Counted from the stretch's first letter, positions 14,636 to 23,406 are shown. The stretch is 52,578 nucleotides of DNA from Oscillospiraceae bacterium (GCA_017473225.1 JAFUMG010000057.1:1-52578), one strand, 5' to 3'. Program-made: numbers and translations. The notes: generated from the letters alone by a model not told the origin.

Positions 14636-15363
14636 CAAGTCGCGCCTTCCAGCAGCTTGGCCCACAGGGCTTCCCAGCCGGGCAGGAGCTCCGCTTCATC
14701 CTCCGCCGTAAAGACCCGGCGGGCGATGTACAATTCGGACAGAAGCTCCTGGTTGTCACCGGTGACCGTCCCGTCCAGGGTGTCCTCCGTGTATTCCCCC
14801 AGCTCCAGGCCCGTCAGCACCGGGCAGTCGGTCCAGGCATACCACAGCTCCTCCGAAGGCGCTTCCCCCGCGGCGGGCACCGTCCCATCGGGATAGGCCA
14901 GCAGCTCCAGCTGCTCCTGGACCCGGGCGGGATCCTCCATCAGGAAGAAAAAGCTCTCGTTGTTCGAAAGGTCCACGGTCAGCTGGACCTGGGCCGCCAT
15001 ACCGGTCTGGTAGCCGGCCGCTTCATCCGCGAAGAGCGGATACTCCGCGACCTTTACCAGCACCTGTCCGTCGCCGTTCAGATCCTCTCCCAGCTCCGCC
15101 AAGGCGGAAGCCAGGGCCGCGCCGGTGTCCTCCGGCAGATAGGCCGAGCCCACATAGGCCACCTGATAGTCCGGCTCCGGGTCCCGGTTGAAGAAGACAT
15201 CCCGGACGATCAGCCCCAGCAGCACCAGCGCCGCCGCGGCCGCCGCCACATACCATTTGTGATAATCCCACCAGTTTCTGCGTTTTTCCTCAGGCGTCAG
15301 CTCCCGTTTTTCCTCCCGCGGCGCCTGCTCCCTTGCCAGCTTCTTTAAGTATTCGCTTGCCAT
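14635..15363 (-). CDS. Single-pass membrane protein of unknown function
   Basis: A 242-residue protein with a charged cytoplasmic N-terminus rich in E, K and R (residues 1-35), one membrane helix (about 38-57, VAAAAAALVLLGLIV) and an acidic extracellular domain. A short GEDLNGDGQVLV segment resembles a calcium-binding loop but is single and weak. Many Clostridia have proteins of this layout without known role. The start at 15363 is in frame with the charged head; the ribosome-binding site is the GGGGAAGG just upstream. The gene is divergent from the zinc-ribbon protein at 15533. Confidence 0.7.
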   Translation of the reverse strand: MASEYLKKLAREQAPREEKRELTPEEKRRNWWDYHKWYVAAAAAALVLLGLIVRDVFFNRDPEPDYQVAYVGSAYLPEDTGAALASALAELGEDLNGDGQVLVKVAEYPLFADEAAGYQTGMAAQVQLTVDLSNNESFFFLMEDPARVQEQLELLAYPDGTVPAAGEAPSEELWYAWTDCPVLTGLELGEYTEDTLDGTVTGDNQELLSELYIARRVFTAEDEAELLPGWEALWAKLLEGAT

Positions 15364-15469
15364 AGTCCTTCCCCTTTTCCCCCGGGAGGGGGTTAATTTT
15401 TTCTATTATAGCAGATGCTTCCACGGATATCGTAAAGCTTTTGTGAATATATCATTTTCCGCGTGATTC

Positions 15470-15498
15470 TTGCCATTGAAGCGGGATTGTGCTATATT
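15470..15498 (+). promoter_or_regulatory. Promoter of the zinc-ribbon membrane protein
   Basis: TTGCCA (15470-15475), a 17-bp spacer and an extended TGC-TATATT (15493-15498), 35 bp before the start. Confidence 0.6.
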
Positions 15499-15532
15499 AA
15501 TGGCAAAGAACGTTTCGGAAGGAGACCATTCC

Positions 15533-17164
15533 ATGAAAACGTGCGATAACTGCCAGAACATTCTGCACGATTCCGCCAATTTCTGCAACATGTGCGGCCA
15601 TTCCGATTTCACACCCGTCCCGGAGGAGCCTGAGATCCCGGTGGAGGAGCTCCTCGGGGAGCCTGCCCCGGCGCCGGAGGAAGCCCCCGCGCCCAAGCAG
15701 CCCGCCACCGACGCCTACTATGCCGACGGCGGCATTCCGGTCCCTCCTGTCCCTCAGCGCAGGACGATCTCCAAAGGAGCCATCCTCGGCATCTGCGGCG
15801 CCGCCACGGCGCTGATCGCCATTGTGGTCCTCATCCTGGTCCTGACGAACCCCGTCCGGCGCTTCATGAGCCACGTCCGCGCCGGGGATCCCGCCGCCGC
15901 TTCCGAGATCTACAGCTCCGCCATCCTGGGCAGCGAAAGCCGGGTGGAGAAGGCCAACGCCCAGCTGTCCGCCTATGTCAACGACCAGCTAGCCCTGTAC
16001 ATGGATCAGGAGATCACCTACGAGGACCTGACCGCCAAGCTCCGGGCCATTGACGCCGCCGGTCTGGCCAACGACAGCGTCTACGGTGCCCTCCAGCAGG
16101 CCGCCTATATCTGCGACTGCCGGGAGACCTACGACGCCGCCGCTGCGGCCTACGACGGGGGAGATTACGGCATGGCCGCCGCCCTCTTTGCCCAGGTGGC
16201 CGATGCGGATTTCGAGCATGGAGCGGAAGCCGCCGCCAGACTGGAGGACGCCACGAGCCTTTACCGCGCCCAGGTGCTGGAGGAGGTCAGCGGATATATC
16301 GCCGGGAACGCCTACACCTCCGCCCAGGCTCTGCTGAGCGAGGCCTTCGGCATTCTCCCGGGGGATGCCGCCCTGGAGGAGGCCTATGACGCCTGCCTGC
16401 AGGCGGAGCAGGACTACACCATCCAGTGTCTCATCGAGGAAGCCCGGGTCTACATGGACGCCGGTGATTACCCCGGCGCCATCGCCTTCCTGGATGAGCA
16501 GATCGCCGCCCATCCCGAGGAAGCTTCGCTGCAGGAGGAAAAGGCCGCCTGCATGACCCGGTTTGAGGAATATGTCATCAACGGATCCTACCAGGCCGCC
16601 GGGGGAGATTTTGCCGGGGCCGCCGCCCTGACCGCCTCGGGTCTGGAATACTTCACCAGTGAGAAGGTCTCGGAGCTGGACCGGATCTACGTCAGCCACC
16701 TCCCCGTGGCTCTGGGCGATATGGCGATCTCCCAAAACGAGACCAAGGGCGGCGCTCTGGACAGTGAGACCAACAAGACCGACCAGTATCTGGAAGACAA
16801 AGTCGGCGGTGTCTACACCCACAGCTTCAGCGTGGGCTGCGGCTCCGTTACATATAATGTGAATCAAAGCTATCAGACCCTCAGCGGCACCGTGGCCTTC
16901 CCCAAGAGCCTGGAGACCGACGCCACCCGGAAATCCGCCACCCTGACGATCTACGGCGACGGCAAGGAGCTCGCCGTCTTCCGGAAGGTCACCGCCGCCA
17001 CCGCGCCGGAGGCCTTCTCCCTGGACATTTCCGCCTGCGCTCAGATCACCCTGAGCTGGGAGGTTGAGGGCTCCGGCGTCTGGAAGGACTGGGGCGATTT
17101 CGCCACCATCTTCGACGGCACCCTGACCCCCATCCCCCTGGCCCTGCCGGAAAGCGTGGGCTGA
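15533..17164 (+). CDS. Zinc-ribbon, membrane-anchored protein with helical repeats and an NPCBM-like end
   Basis: A 543-residue protein. The N-terminus is a zinc ribbon (CDNC and CNMC, residues 3-20), then a Pro/Glu-rich linker, a membrane helix (about 82-108) and alternating helices rich in Ala and Tyr resembling TPR units (about 110-400; LEEAYDACLQAEQDY, AIAFLDEQIAAHPEE). The last 115 residues form a beta-rich domain with YQTLSGTVAFP and LTIYGDGKELAVFRKV, typical of the NPCBM carbohydrate-binding fold. The zinc ribbon would face the cytosol and the NPCBM-like domain the outside. ATG 15533 follows GGAAGGAG; an earlier frame to 15470 overlaps the promoter. The role is unknown; sensing cell-wall glycans is one possibility. 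Confidence 0.75.
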   Translation: MKTCDNCQNILHDSANFCNMCGHSDFTPVPEEPEIPVEELLGEPAPAPEEAPAPKQPATDAYYADGGIPVPPVPQRRTISKGAILGICGAATALIAIVVLILVLTNPVRRFMSHVRAGDPAAASEIYSSAILGSESRVEKANAQLSAYVNDQLALYMDQEITYEDLTAKLRAIDAAGLANDSVYGALQQAAYICDCRETYDAAAAAYDGGDYGMAAALFAQVADADFEHGAEAAARLEDATSLYRAQVLEEVSGYIAGNAYTSAQALLSEAFGILPGDAALEEAYDACLQAEQDYTIQCLIEEARVYMDAGDYPGAIAFLDEQIAAHPEEASLQEEKAACMTRFEEYVINGSYQAAGGDFAGAAALTASGLEYFTSEKVSELDRIYVSHLPVALGDMAISQNETKGGALDSETNKTDQYLEDKVGGVYTHSFSVGCGSVTYNVNQSYQTLSGTVAFPKSLETDATRKSATLTIYGDGKELAVFRKVTAATAPEAFSLDISACAQITLSWEVEGSGVWKDWGDFATIFDGTLTPIPLALPESVG

Positions 17165-17177
17165 TATCCCATATCCA

Positions 17178-17208
17178 AACTCCCGGGACGATGGTCCCGG
17201 GAGTTTTT
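17178..17208 (+). terminator. Intrinsic terminator
   Basis: AACTCCCGGGAC and GTCCCGGGAGTT with a GATG loop, followed by a T-run. Confidence 0.88.
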
Positions 17209-17242
17209 GCGGCCATGAGGAAGATGAGCTATGTGCTGGTTT

Positions 17243-17391
17243 AAATTGTAGTTTAGCGCCCAACTTGCCTCTCCCTTTGGGAGAGGTGCCCCGAAGGGGC
17301 GGAGAGGGCCCTCTCAGTCACGCCTTCGGCGTGCCAGCTCTCCCAGAGGGAGAGCCAAGTGGGTTTGTAAACAGCGCGCTAAACTACGATT
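17243..17391 (+). repeat. Family A termini, short form with GGGAGAG hairpin interior
   Basis: AAATTGTAGTTTA at the left and CTAAACTACGAT at the right enclose CTCTCCCTTTGGGAGAG, its partner CTCTCCCAGAGGGAGAG and a CACGCCTTCGGCGTG hairpin. It lies just upstream of the his promoter. Confidence 0.8.
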
Positions 17392-17419
17392 CTCCCTGCC
17401 ATGATCCGCAAGTTTGGGG

Positions 17420-17447
17420 TTGACATCCCGGATATCTTGAGTATAAT
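17420..17447 (+). promoter_or_regulatory. Consensus promoter of the his operon
   Basis: TTGACA (17420-17425), a 16-bp spacer and TATAAT (17442-17447), followed 13 bp later by the palindromic operator candidate. Confidence 0.85.
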
Positions 17448-17460
17448 AAATACACGGGAA

Positions 17461-17480
17461 TACTTTAGTGCGCTAAAGTA
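17461..17480 (+). promoter_or_regulatory. Palindromic operator candidate in the his leader
   Basis: TACTTTAG and CTAAAGTA are perfect inverted half-sites separated by TGCG. The palindrome lies just downstream of the transcription start, where a repressor would block RNA polymerase. A TrpR-like regulator (YerC/HisR) is predicted for his operons in Firmicutes and would fit; that link is an inference. Confidence 0.6.
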
Positions 17481-17526
17481 ATAAAGCATCATCCTTTGGC
17501 ATTGGATAGCAAGACAGGAGCTTTTT

Positions 17527-18630
17527 ATGGATCAGACCATTCTGAAAACCGAGGAGCAGGCCATCTTCGCCCTGCGGTCCCTGTACCGCAGGTACGGCTA
17601 CCTCCCCTATAAAATGAGCAAATTCGAGGAATACGAATATTATATCCGCAACAAGGACTTCCTGGTCAGCGACCGGATCATCACCTTCAACGACACCAAC
17701 GGCCGCCTGCTGGCCCTGAAGCCGGACGTGACCCTGTCCATCATCAAAAACTGCCTGGACCTGCCCGGCTGCAAGCAGAAGGTCTGCTATAACGAGAATA
17801 TCTACCGGGTCTCGGAAAGCACCCACCAGTATAAGGAGATCATGCAGGCGGGTCTGGAATGCATCGGCGATATCGACCTGTACGACATCTGCGAAGCGGT
17901 CTCCCTGGCGGCCCAGAGTCTGGCCCTGATCTCGGAGGACTTCGTCCTGCAGATCTCCCACCTGGGCATTCTGTCCGCGGTGCTGGACCGGGTCTGCCCC
18001 GACCCCAAATTCCATCAGGCCGCCACCGCCTGCATCGCCGGAAAGAACGCCCACGATTTAAGCAGGCTCTGCCAGGAATACGGCGTGACGCCGGAAAACG
18101 AGGGGCTGCTCACGGGCTTCGTCTCCGTCTACGGAGAACGCCGGCAGGTGCTGGCCCGGCTGGAAGCCCTCTGCGGTACCCTGGCGGCGGAGCCGCTGAA
18201 GGAGCTGAAGCGGCTGTCCCGGCTGCTGGAAAGCTCCCCCCACAGCGAAAAGATCATCTTCGACTTCTCCGTGGTCAACAACATGGGCTACTACAACGGC
18301 ATCGTCTTCAAGGGCTACCTCAGCGGCATCTGCGACGGCATCCTGGACGGCGGCCAGTACGACAAGCTGATGCAGAAGATGGAGCGCAAATCCGGTGCCA
18401 TCGGCTTCGCCCTGTATCTGGACCTGCTGGAACAGCTGCCCGCGCCGAAGCACGATTACGATGTGGATGTGCTGCTTCTTTACGGCGCCGAAACGGACCC
18501 CGCCGCCGTGGCGGAAGCCGCGGCGCGGCTGATCGCGGAGGGCAAGACCGTCAGCGCCCAGAAGGCCATTCCGCCGAAGCTCCGCCACCGGGAGCTGCTG
18601 GATCTGAGAAAGGAGGGGGCCCCATGCTGA
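17527..18630 (+). CDS. hisZ: HisZ, regulatory subunit of ATP phosphoribosyltransferase
   Basis: A 367-residue class II histidyl-tRNA-synthetase-like protein. HisZ has no synthetase activity; it forms a hetero-octamer with short HisG and confers histidine feedback. Motifs visible are GYLPYKMSKFEEYEYY, LALKPDVTLSI, ENIYRVSESTHQYKEIMQAGLE and FDFSVVNNMGYYNGIVFKGY. ATG 17527 is preceded by AGGAG. It is the first gene of the operon, and its end overlaps hisG by 7 bp. Its presence agrees with the short HisG next to it. Confidence 0.95.
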   Translation: MDQTILKTEEQAIFALRSLYRRYGYLPYKMSKFEEYEYYIRNKDFLVSDRIITFNDTNGRLLALKPDVTLSIIKNCLDLPGCKQKVCYNENIYRVSESTHQYKEIMQAGLECIGDIDLYDICEAVSLAAQSLALISEDFVLQISHLGILSAVLDRVCPDPKFHQAATACIAGKNAHDLSRLCQEYGVTPENEGLLTGFVSVYGERRQVLARLEALCGTLAAEPLKELKRLSRLLESSPHSEKIIFDFSVVNNMGYYNGIVFKGYLSGICDGILDGGQYDKLMQKMERKSGAIGFALYLDLLEQLPAPKHDYDVDVLLLYGAETDPAAVAEAAARLIAEGKTVSAQKAIPPKLRHRELLDLRKEGAPC

Positions 18631-19250
18631 ACATCGCGCTGCCCAAGGGCCGCCTGGGCGAGAAGGTCTACGCCATGTTCGCCGCCGCGGGCTATGAATG
18701 CCCCTCCATCCTGGAACCAAACCGGAAGCTGATCTTCGAAAACGAAGAAAAGCAGGTCCGCTACTTCTGGGTGAAGCCCTCGGACGTGGCCATCTATGTG
18801 GAGCGGGGCGCCGCGGATCTCGGCGTCGCCGGCAAGGACATTCTGCTGGAATACGAGCCGGATATCTACGAGCTGCTGGATCTGGGGCTGGGCAAATGCC
18901 GCATGTGCGTCGCCGCCCCCAAGGGCTTCCACGATGACGGCGAGCGGACGCTGCGGGTGGCTACCAAGTTCACGAACATCGCCGCCAATTACTACGCCGG
19001 CATCGGCCGGGAGATCGACATCATCCATCTCAACGGCTCCATCGAGATCGCGCCCATTCTGGGGCTGTCCAACGTCATCGTGGACATCGTGGAGACCGGC
19101 ACCACATTGAAGGAAAACGATCTGGAAGTGGTGGAGACCATTGTCCCCATCTCCGCCCGGCTCATTGCCAACAAGGCCGGCTTCCAGTTCAAGCGGGCCC
19201 AGATCGAAGCCATTCAACGCTCCCTGAAAGAACAGGTGAAAAAATCATGA
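18624..19250 (+). CDS. hisG: ATP phosphoribosyltransferase, short form (HisG)
   Basis: A 208-residue catalytic subunit of the first step of histidine synthesis: ATP plus PRPP to phosphoribosyl-ATP. Motifs are LNIALPKGRLGEK, DVAIYVERGAADLGVAGKDIL, RVATKFTNIAANYY and the PRPP-binding DIVETGTTLKEN near 160. It lacks the C-terminal regulatory domain of long HisG, hence the need for HisZ. ATG 18624 follows AGGAGGGGG and overlaps the hisZ end. It overlaps hisD by 4 bp. Confidence 0.96.
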   Translation: MLNIALPKGRLGEKVYAMFAAAGYECPSILEPNRKLIFENEEKQVRYFWVKPSDVAIYVERGAADLGVAGKDILLEYEPDIYELLDLGLGKCRMCVAAPKGFHDDGERTLRVATKFTNIAANYYAGIGREIDIIHLNGSIEIAPILGLSNVIVDIVETGTTLKENDLEVVETIVPISARLIANKAGFQFKRAQIEAIQRSLKEQVKKS

Positions 19251-20530
19251 TCAAGATTATGAACTACGGCGAGGTCCCGAGCCACGAGATCTTCGCCCGG
19301 GAAAATATTGCCGCCAACGTGGAAGGGGTGGTCTCGGAGATCATCGCGAGCGTCCGCCAAAACGGCGACGCCGCCCTCTATGACTACGCGGCAAAATTCG
19401 ACAGAGCGGAGCTGACCGCCCTGGAAGTCAGCCAGGCGGAGATCGACGAGGCCTTCGCCGCCGTGGAGCCGGAATTCCTGGACATCCTCCGGGAGGCCGC
19501 CGCCAACATCCGCTGCTTCCATGAAAAGCAGGTGCGCAATTCCTTTGTCATCAACAAAAACGGCATCGTCATGGGCCAGAAGGTCACCCCCATCGAAAAG
19601 GTGGGCCTTTACGTCCCCGGCGGCACCGCCGCCTACCCCTCCACGGTGCTGATGGACTCCATCCCCGCCAAGATCGCCGGCTGCGGCGAGATCGTCATCA
19701 CCACCCCTCCGGGCCGGGACGGCAAGGTCAACCCCGTGATCCTGGCCGCGGCGAAGATCGCCGGTGTGGACCGGATCTTCAAGGTGGGCGGCGCCCAGGC
19801 GGTGGCGGCCCTGGCCTACGGCACCGAGAGCGTGCCGAAGGTGGATAAGATCGTGGGCCCCGGCAACGCCTATGTGGCCGAAGCCAAGAAGCAGGTCTTC
19901 GGCCGGGTGGCCATCGACATGATCGCCGGGCCCAGCGAGATCCTGGTGGTGGCAGACCGGACCGCCAACCCCAGGTTCGTGGCCGCGGACCTGCTGAGCC
20001 AGGCGGAGCATGACCGCATGGCCAGCGCGGTGCTGGTCACCGACAACCGTGCCTTCGCCGAAGCGGTCAGCGCCGAGCTGGAAGTCCAGATCCCCCAGCT
20101 CCCCCGGGCTGAGATCGCCCGGACCTCCATTGACCGCAACGGCAAGATCATCGTGGCGGAGGATCTGAAGCTGGCCATCGACATCGCCAACGAGATCGCC
20201 CCGGAGCATCTGGAGCTGTGCGTGGACAACCCCTTTGATTATCTGGACAACGTGAAGCACGCGGGCTCCATCTTCATGGGCAAGCATTGCCCCGAGGCCC
20301 TGGGCGACTATTTCGCCGGCCCCAACCACACGCTGCCCACCTCCGGCACCGCCCGGTTCTCCTCGCCCCTGAGTGTGGACGATTTCGTCAAGAAGTCCCA
20401 GTTCACCTACTACACTGCCGGCGCCCTGGAACAGGTGGCGGATAAGATCGCGTACTTCGCCGAAAAAGAGGGCCTCCACGCCCACGCCAAAAGCGCCACG
20501 ATCCGGTTTGAATCGAATGCAGAATGCTGA
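19247..20530 (+). CDS. hisD: Histidinol dehydrogenase (HisD)
   Basis: A 427-residue zinc enzyme for the last two oxidations, L-histidinol to L-histidine with NAD. Recognisable are GLYVPGGTAAYPSTVLM, VGGAQAVAALAYGTESVPKVDKI (in parts), AGPSEILVVAD, LLSQAEHD and GPNHTLPT. The start overlaps hisG. The last codons (SNAEC-stop) are read from the repeat GAATGCAGAATGCTGAATGC that follows. The native C-terminus was thus replaced by a few repeat-encoded residues, with no loss of the core. Confidence 0.96.
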   Translation: MIKIMNYGEVPSHEIFARENIAANVEGVVSEIIASVRQNGDAALYDYAAKFDRAELTALEVSQAEIDEAFAAVEPEFLDILREAAANIRCFHEKQVRNSFVINKNGIVMGQKVTPIEKVGLYVPGGTAAYPSTVLMDSIPAKIAGCGEIVITTPPGRDGKVNPVILAAAKIAGVDRIFKVGGAQAVAALAYGTESVPKVDKIVGPGNAYVAEAKKQVFGRVAIDMIAGPSEILVVADRTANPRFVAADLLSQAEHDRMASAVLVTDNRAFAEAVSAELEVQIPQLPRAEIARTSIDRNGKIIVAEDLKLAIDIANEIAPEHLELCVDNPFDYLDNVKHAGSIFMGKHCPEALGDYFAGPNHTLPTSGTARFSSPLSVDDFVKKSQFTYYTAGALEQVADKIAYFAEKEGLHAHAKSATIRFESNAEC

Positions 20531-20640
20531 ATGCAAAATGCAAAATTGAGGAGTTTTCTGCGAAAACAATTTTAATTATGCGCTTTGCGCACACCATAAT
20601 TCTGCATTCTGCATTTTGAATTTTGCATTTGAAAATGCGA
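20514..20640 (+). repeat. Palindromic repeat family C between hisD and hisC
   Basis: GCAGAATGCTGAATGCAAAAT at the left is mirrored by ATTCTGCATTCTGCATTTTG at the right, around a central TGCGCTTTGCGCA hairpin. A related copy is at 32262-32340. It overlaps the end of hisD. Confidence 0.75.
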
Positions 20641-20650
20641 GGAACACATT

Positions 20651-21709
20651 ATGAGTAAATTCTTTACTTCCAAATACGCTTCCCTGACGCCCTACACTCC
20701 CGGCGAGCAGCCGAGGGATATGCAATATGTGAAGCTGAATACCAATGAATCCCCCTTCCCGCCCTCCCCGGCGGTGCTGAAGGCGGCGGCAGAGCAGGCC
20801 GGGAAGCTGCAGCTGTACTCCGACCCGGAGCTCAGCACCCTCCGGGCCCAGCTGGCGGAGGTCTACGGCGTCAGACCTGACCAGGTCATCGCCACCAACG
20901 GCTCCGACGAGGTGCTGAATTTCGCCTTCATGGCCTTCGCCGATGAGATCGCCTTCCCAGACATCACCTATGGCTTCTATCCCGTCTTCGCGGAGCTGAA
21001 CCACATCCCCTATCAGGAGATCCCCCTGAAGGCCGATTTTTCCATCGACCCGGATGATTATGTAAACCTGAATAAAACCATCGTCATTGCCAATCCCAAC
21101 GCCCCCACCGGCCTTTGCCTGTCCCTGGCCGACATTGAGCGGATCATCCAGTCGAATCCCAACAACGTGGTGATCGTCGACGAGGCCTATGTGGACTTTG
21201 GCGGGGAAAGCGCGGTGGGGCTGGTAGACAAGTACGACAATCTGCTGGTGACCCAGACCTTCTCCAAATCCCGCTCCATGGCCGGCGCCCGGCTGGGCTT
21301 CGGCATTGGAAATGAGAAGCTCATCGCGGACCTGAACACCATCCGCTATTCCACCAATCCCTACAACGTAAACCGCATGACGGAATTCGCCGGGGCGGCG
21401 GCGCTGACGGAGAACGGCTACTATATGGCCAACTGCCGGACCATCATGGAAAACCGGGCCTGGACCACCGAAGCGCTGGAAAAGCTGGGCTTCCAGGTCC
21501 TCCCCTCCATGGCCAATTTCGTCTTCGCCAAGTCCGATAAAATTGGCGGCGAAGCACTCTATCTGGCGCTGAAACAGCGGGGCGTGCTGGTGCGCCATTT
21601 CACCAAAGCGCGCATTAAAGACTATAACCGCATCACCATCGGCACCCTGGAGCAGATGAAGACCCTGATTACCGCCATCCAAGACATTCTGCAAACCTTG
21701 TCATCCTGA
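20651..21709 (+). CDS. hisC: Histidinol-phosphate aminotransferase (HisC)
   Basis: A 352-residue fold-type I PLP enzyme that converts imidazole-acetol phosphate and glutamate to histidinol phosphate. Motifs are VKLNTNESPFPPSP, NGSDEVLNFAF, NPNAPTG, VIVDEAYVDF and the PLP lysine in TFSKSRSMAGARLGF near 215. GAGGAA precedes ATG 20651. The final residues LSS-stop lie inside a GTCATCCTGAGCGAGCG repeat, so the 3' end has been reshaped by that repeat. Confidence 0.95.
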   Translation: MSKFFTSKYASLTPYTPGEQPRDMQYVKLNTNESPFPPSPAVLKAAAEQAGKLQLYSDPELSTLRAQLAEVYGVRPDQVIATNGSDEVLNFAFMAFADEIAFPDITYGFYPVFAELNHIPYQEIPLKADFSIDPDDYVNLNKTIVIANPNAPTGLCLSLADIERIIQSNPNNVVIVDEAYVDFGGESAVGLVDKYDNLLVTQTFSKSRSMAGARLGFGIGNEKLIADLNTIRYSTNPYNVNRMTEFAGAAALTENGYYMANCRTIMENRAWTTEALEKLGFQVLPSMANFVFAKSDKIGGEALYLALKQRGVLVRHFTKARIKDYNRITIGTLEQMKTLITAIQDILQTLSS

Positions 21710-21863
21710 GCGAGCGAAGCGAGTCGAAGGCTAGCGCCCGCAGGCGCTGTGCAAGCGAGCAACCGGGCGCAGCCCGGCTCTTAGCGAGTCGTAATCTTCG
21801 CAGTGATTTCACCGGAAACCTCAACGAAATGCGAAGATTCCTCGACTACGCTCGGAATGACAT
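21699..21863 (+). repeat. GTCATCCTGAGCGAGCG-type palindromic repeat between hisC and hisB
   Basis: TTGTCATCCTGAGCGAGCG at the left mirrors CTACGCTCGGAATGACAT at the right. The middle has an inserted GCGCCCGCAGGCGC hairpin. Related to the interior of MITE family B but without its termini. It contains the hisC stop codon. Confidence 0.75.
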
Positions 21864-21923
21864 ATTTCTTACGCTGTCCCTTTTGACACAAAACTCACAG
21901 GAAATATAAAAGGAGTACCCCCA

Positions 21924-22511
21924 ATGAGAACAGCCCAAATCAACCGCGCCACCGCGGAAACAGACATTTCCCTGTCGCTGGATCTGGACGGCACCGGCAT
22001 TTCCAGCATCGCCACCGGCTGCGGCTTTCTGGACCATATGCTGACCCTCTTCGCCCGCCACGGCCGGTTCGATCTGATCGTCTCCTGCAAGGGCGACACC
22101 CAGGTGGACTACCACCACACCGTGGAGGACATCGGCATCTGTCTCGGCAAGGCCTTCCGGGAAGCCCTGGGGGACAAGAAGGGCATCCTCCGCTACGGCG
22201 ATATCGCCCTTCCCATGGACGAGGCGCTGATCCTCTCCGCCGTGGATATCTCCGGCCGGGGCGGCTGCTATTACGCCCTGGAGATCCCCACCCAGAAGGT
22301 GGGCGATTACGACACGGAGCTGGATCAGGAATTCTGGATCGCCTTCGCCCAGAACGCGGGGATGACCCTGCACCTGCGGCAACTGGCGGGCCGAAATTCC
22401 CACCACATCCTGGAGGGGGCCTTCAAGTCCGTGGCCCGGAGCCTGAAGACGGCTGTGGCCATCGACCCGGCCTTCGCCAATGAAGTACCTTCCACAAAGG
22501 GGTTGCTGTAA
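21924..22511 (+). CDS. hisB: Imidazoleglycerol-phosphate dehydratase (HisB)
   Basis: A 195-residue manganese enzyme that dehydrates IGP to imidazole-acetol phosphate. The two metal-binding motifs are visible: [17 protein letters not shown] with DYHHTVED near 70, and [14 protein letters not shown] near 155. It is the monofunctional form without a phosphatase domain. AAAGGAG precedes ATG 21924. The stop overlaps the hisH start by 1 bp. Confidence 0.96.
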   Translation: MRTAQINRATAETDISLSLDLDGTGISSIATGCGFLDHMLTLFARHGRFDLIVSCKGDTQVDYHHTVEDIGICLGKAFREALGDKKGILRYGDIALPMDEALILSAVDISGRGGCYYALEIPTQKVGDYDTELDQEFWIAFAQNAGMTLHLRQLAGRNSHHILEGAFKSVARSLKTAVAIDPAFANEVPSTKGLL

Positions 22512-23122
22512 TGATCGCGATTATTGACTATGGCGTGGGGAATCTCTTCTCCCTGCGCTCCTCTTTCAAAAAAATCGGCGCGGAGGTGACCGTCACCTCA
22601 GACCCGGCCGTCATTGAAGCGGCGGACAAGCTGATCCTCCCCGGCGTGGGCGCCTTCGCCGACGCGGCGCGAAAGCTCCGGGACTCCGGGCTGGATGCCG
22701 TCATCAAGGCCCAGGCCGCCAGAGGCAAGCCCATCATGGGCATCTGCCTTGGGATGCAGCTGCTGTTCGAGCGCAGCTTCGAATACGGCGAGCACCAGGG
22801 GCTGGGGCTTCTGAAGGGCAGCGTCGTCCCCATGGAGGGCGTGATCCCCGCAAATCTCAAGATCCCCCACATTGGCTGGAACGCCCTGCATTTCCGGCGG
22901 GACAGCAGGCTTTTCCGAAATATCCGGGAAAACGACTGCGTCTATTTCGTCCACTCCTACTATGCCGCGGACTGTGAGGACTCCGTCATCGCCACCGCGG
23001 AATACGGCGCGGAGCTGACCGCCGCCGTGGAAAGCGGAAACATCATGGGCTGCCAGTTCCACCCCGAAAAAAGCGGCGAAGTGGGCCTGAACATTTTGCG
23101 AGCCTTCTGCGAAGACGAATGA
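22511..23122 (+). CDS. hisH: Imidazole glycerol phosphate synthase, glutaminase subunit (HisH)
   Basis: A 203-residue class I glutamine amidotransferase. It hydrolyses glutamine and channels ammonia to HisF. The nucleophile cysteine is in GICLGMQLLFE near 80 and the His-Glu pair in CQFHPEKSG near 185. Start and stop are well defined by the hisB overlap and the following repeat at 23138. Confidence 0.96.
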   Translation: MIAIIDYGVGNLFSLRSSFKKIGAEVTVTSDPAVIEAADKLILPGVGAFADAARKLRDSGLDAVIKAQAARGKPIMGICLGMQLLFERSFEYGEHQGLGLLKGSVVPMEGVIPANLKIPHIGWNALHFRRDSRLFRNIRENDCVYFVHSYYAADCEDSVIATAEYGAELTAAVESGNIMGCQFHPEKSGEVGLNILRAFCEDE

Positions 23123-23137
23123 TCGAGCTGTATTCCA

Positions 23138-23379
23138 AGTTGTAGTTTATCTGTCAGTTGTCTGCCGCACCCAAAGGCCCCTTTGTGTAAAGGGGGCTGG
23201 CTCGGCGATAGCCGAGACTGGGGGATTGTGCAGCAGAAGTCTGGAATAACCACCGACATTTCGGCGAATTCGTACTGCAGTTCAGCAATCCCTCAGTCAA
23301 AAATCGGAGATTTTTGACAGCTCCCTTTATACAAGGGAGCCTTGGGGCGCTCCCGCGCCAGTGCGTGAAACTACAATTC
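23138..23379 (+). repeat. MITE-like repeat, family A, copy 2, inside the his operon
   Basis: AGTTGTAGTTTA and GAAACTACAATT bound a body nearly identical to the one at 86-290 (CTGTCAGTTGTCTGCCGCACCC, shown here only as a landmark at 23151-23172). It separates hisH and hisA, which are otherwise adjacent in an operon of overlapping genes. It ends 27 bp before the hisA start. Confidence 0.9.
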
Positions 23380-23406
23380 GACAATGTAATTCTAGGAGAA
23401 CCTGAA

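Noticed and set aside
17392-17526. T-box or histidine leader peptide upstream of hisZ
   Set aside because: No T-box sequence, no run of His codons and no terminator between promoter and hisZ.
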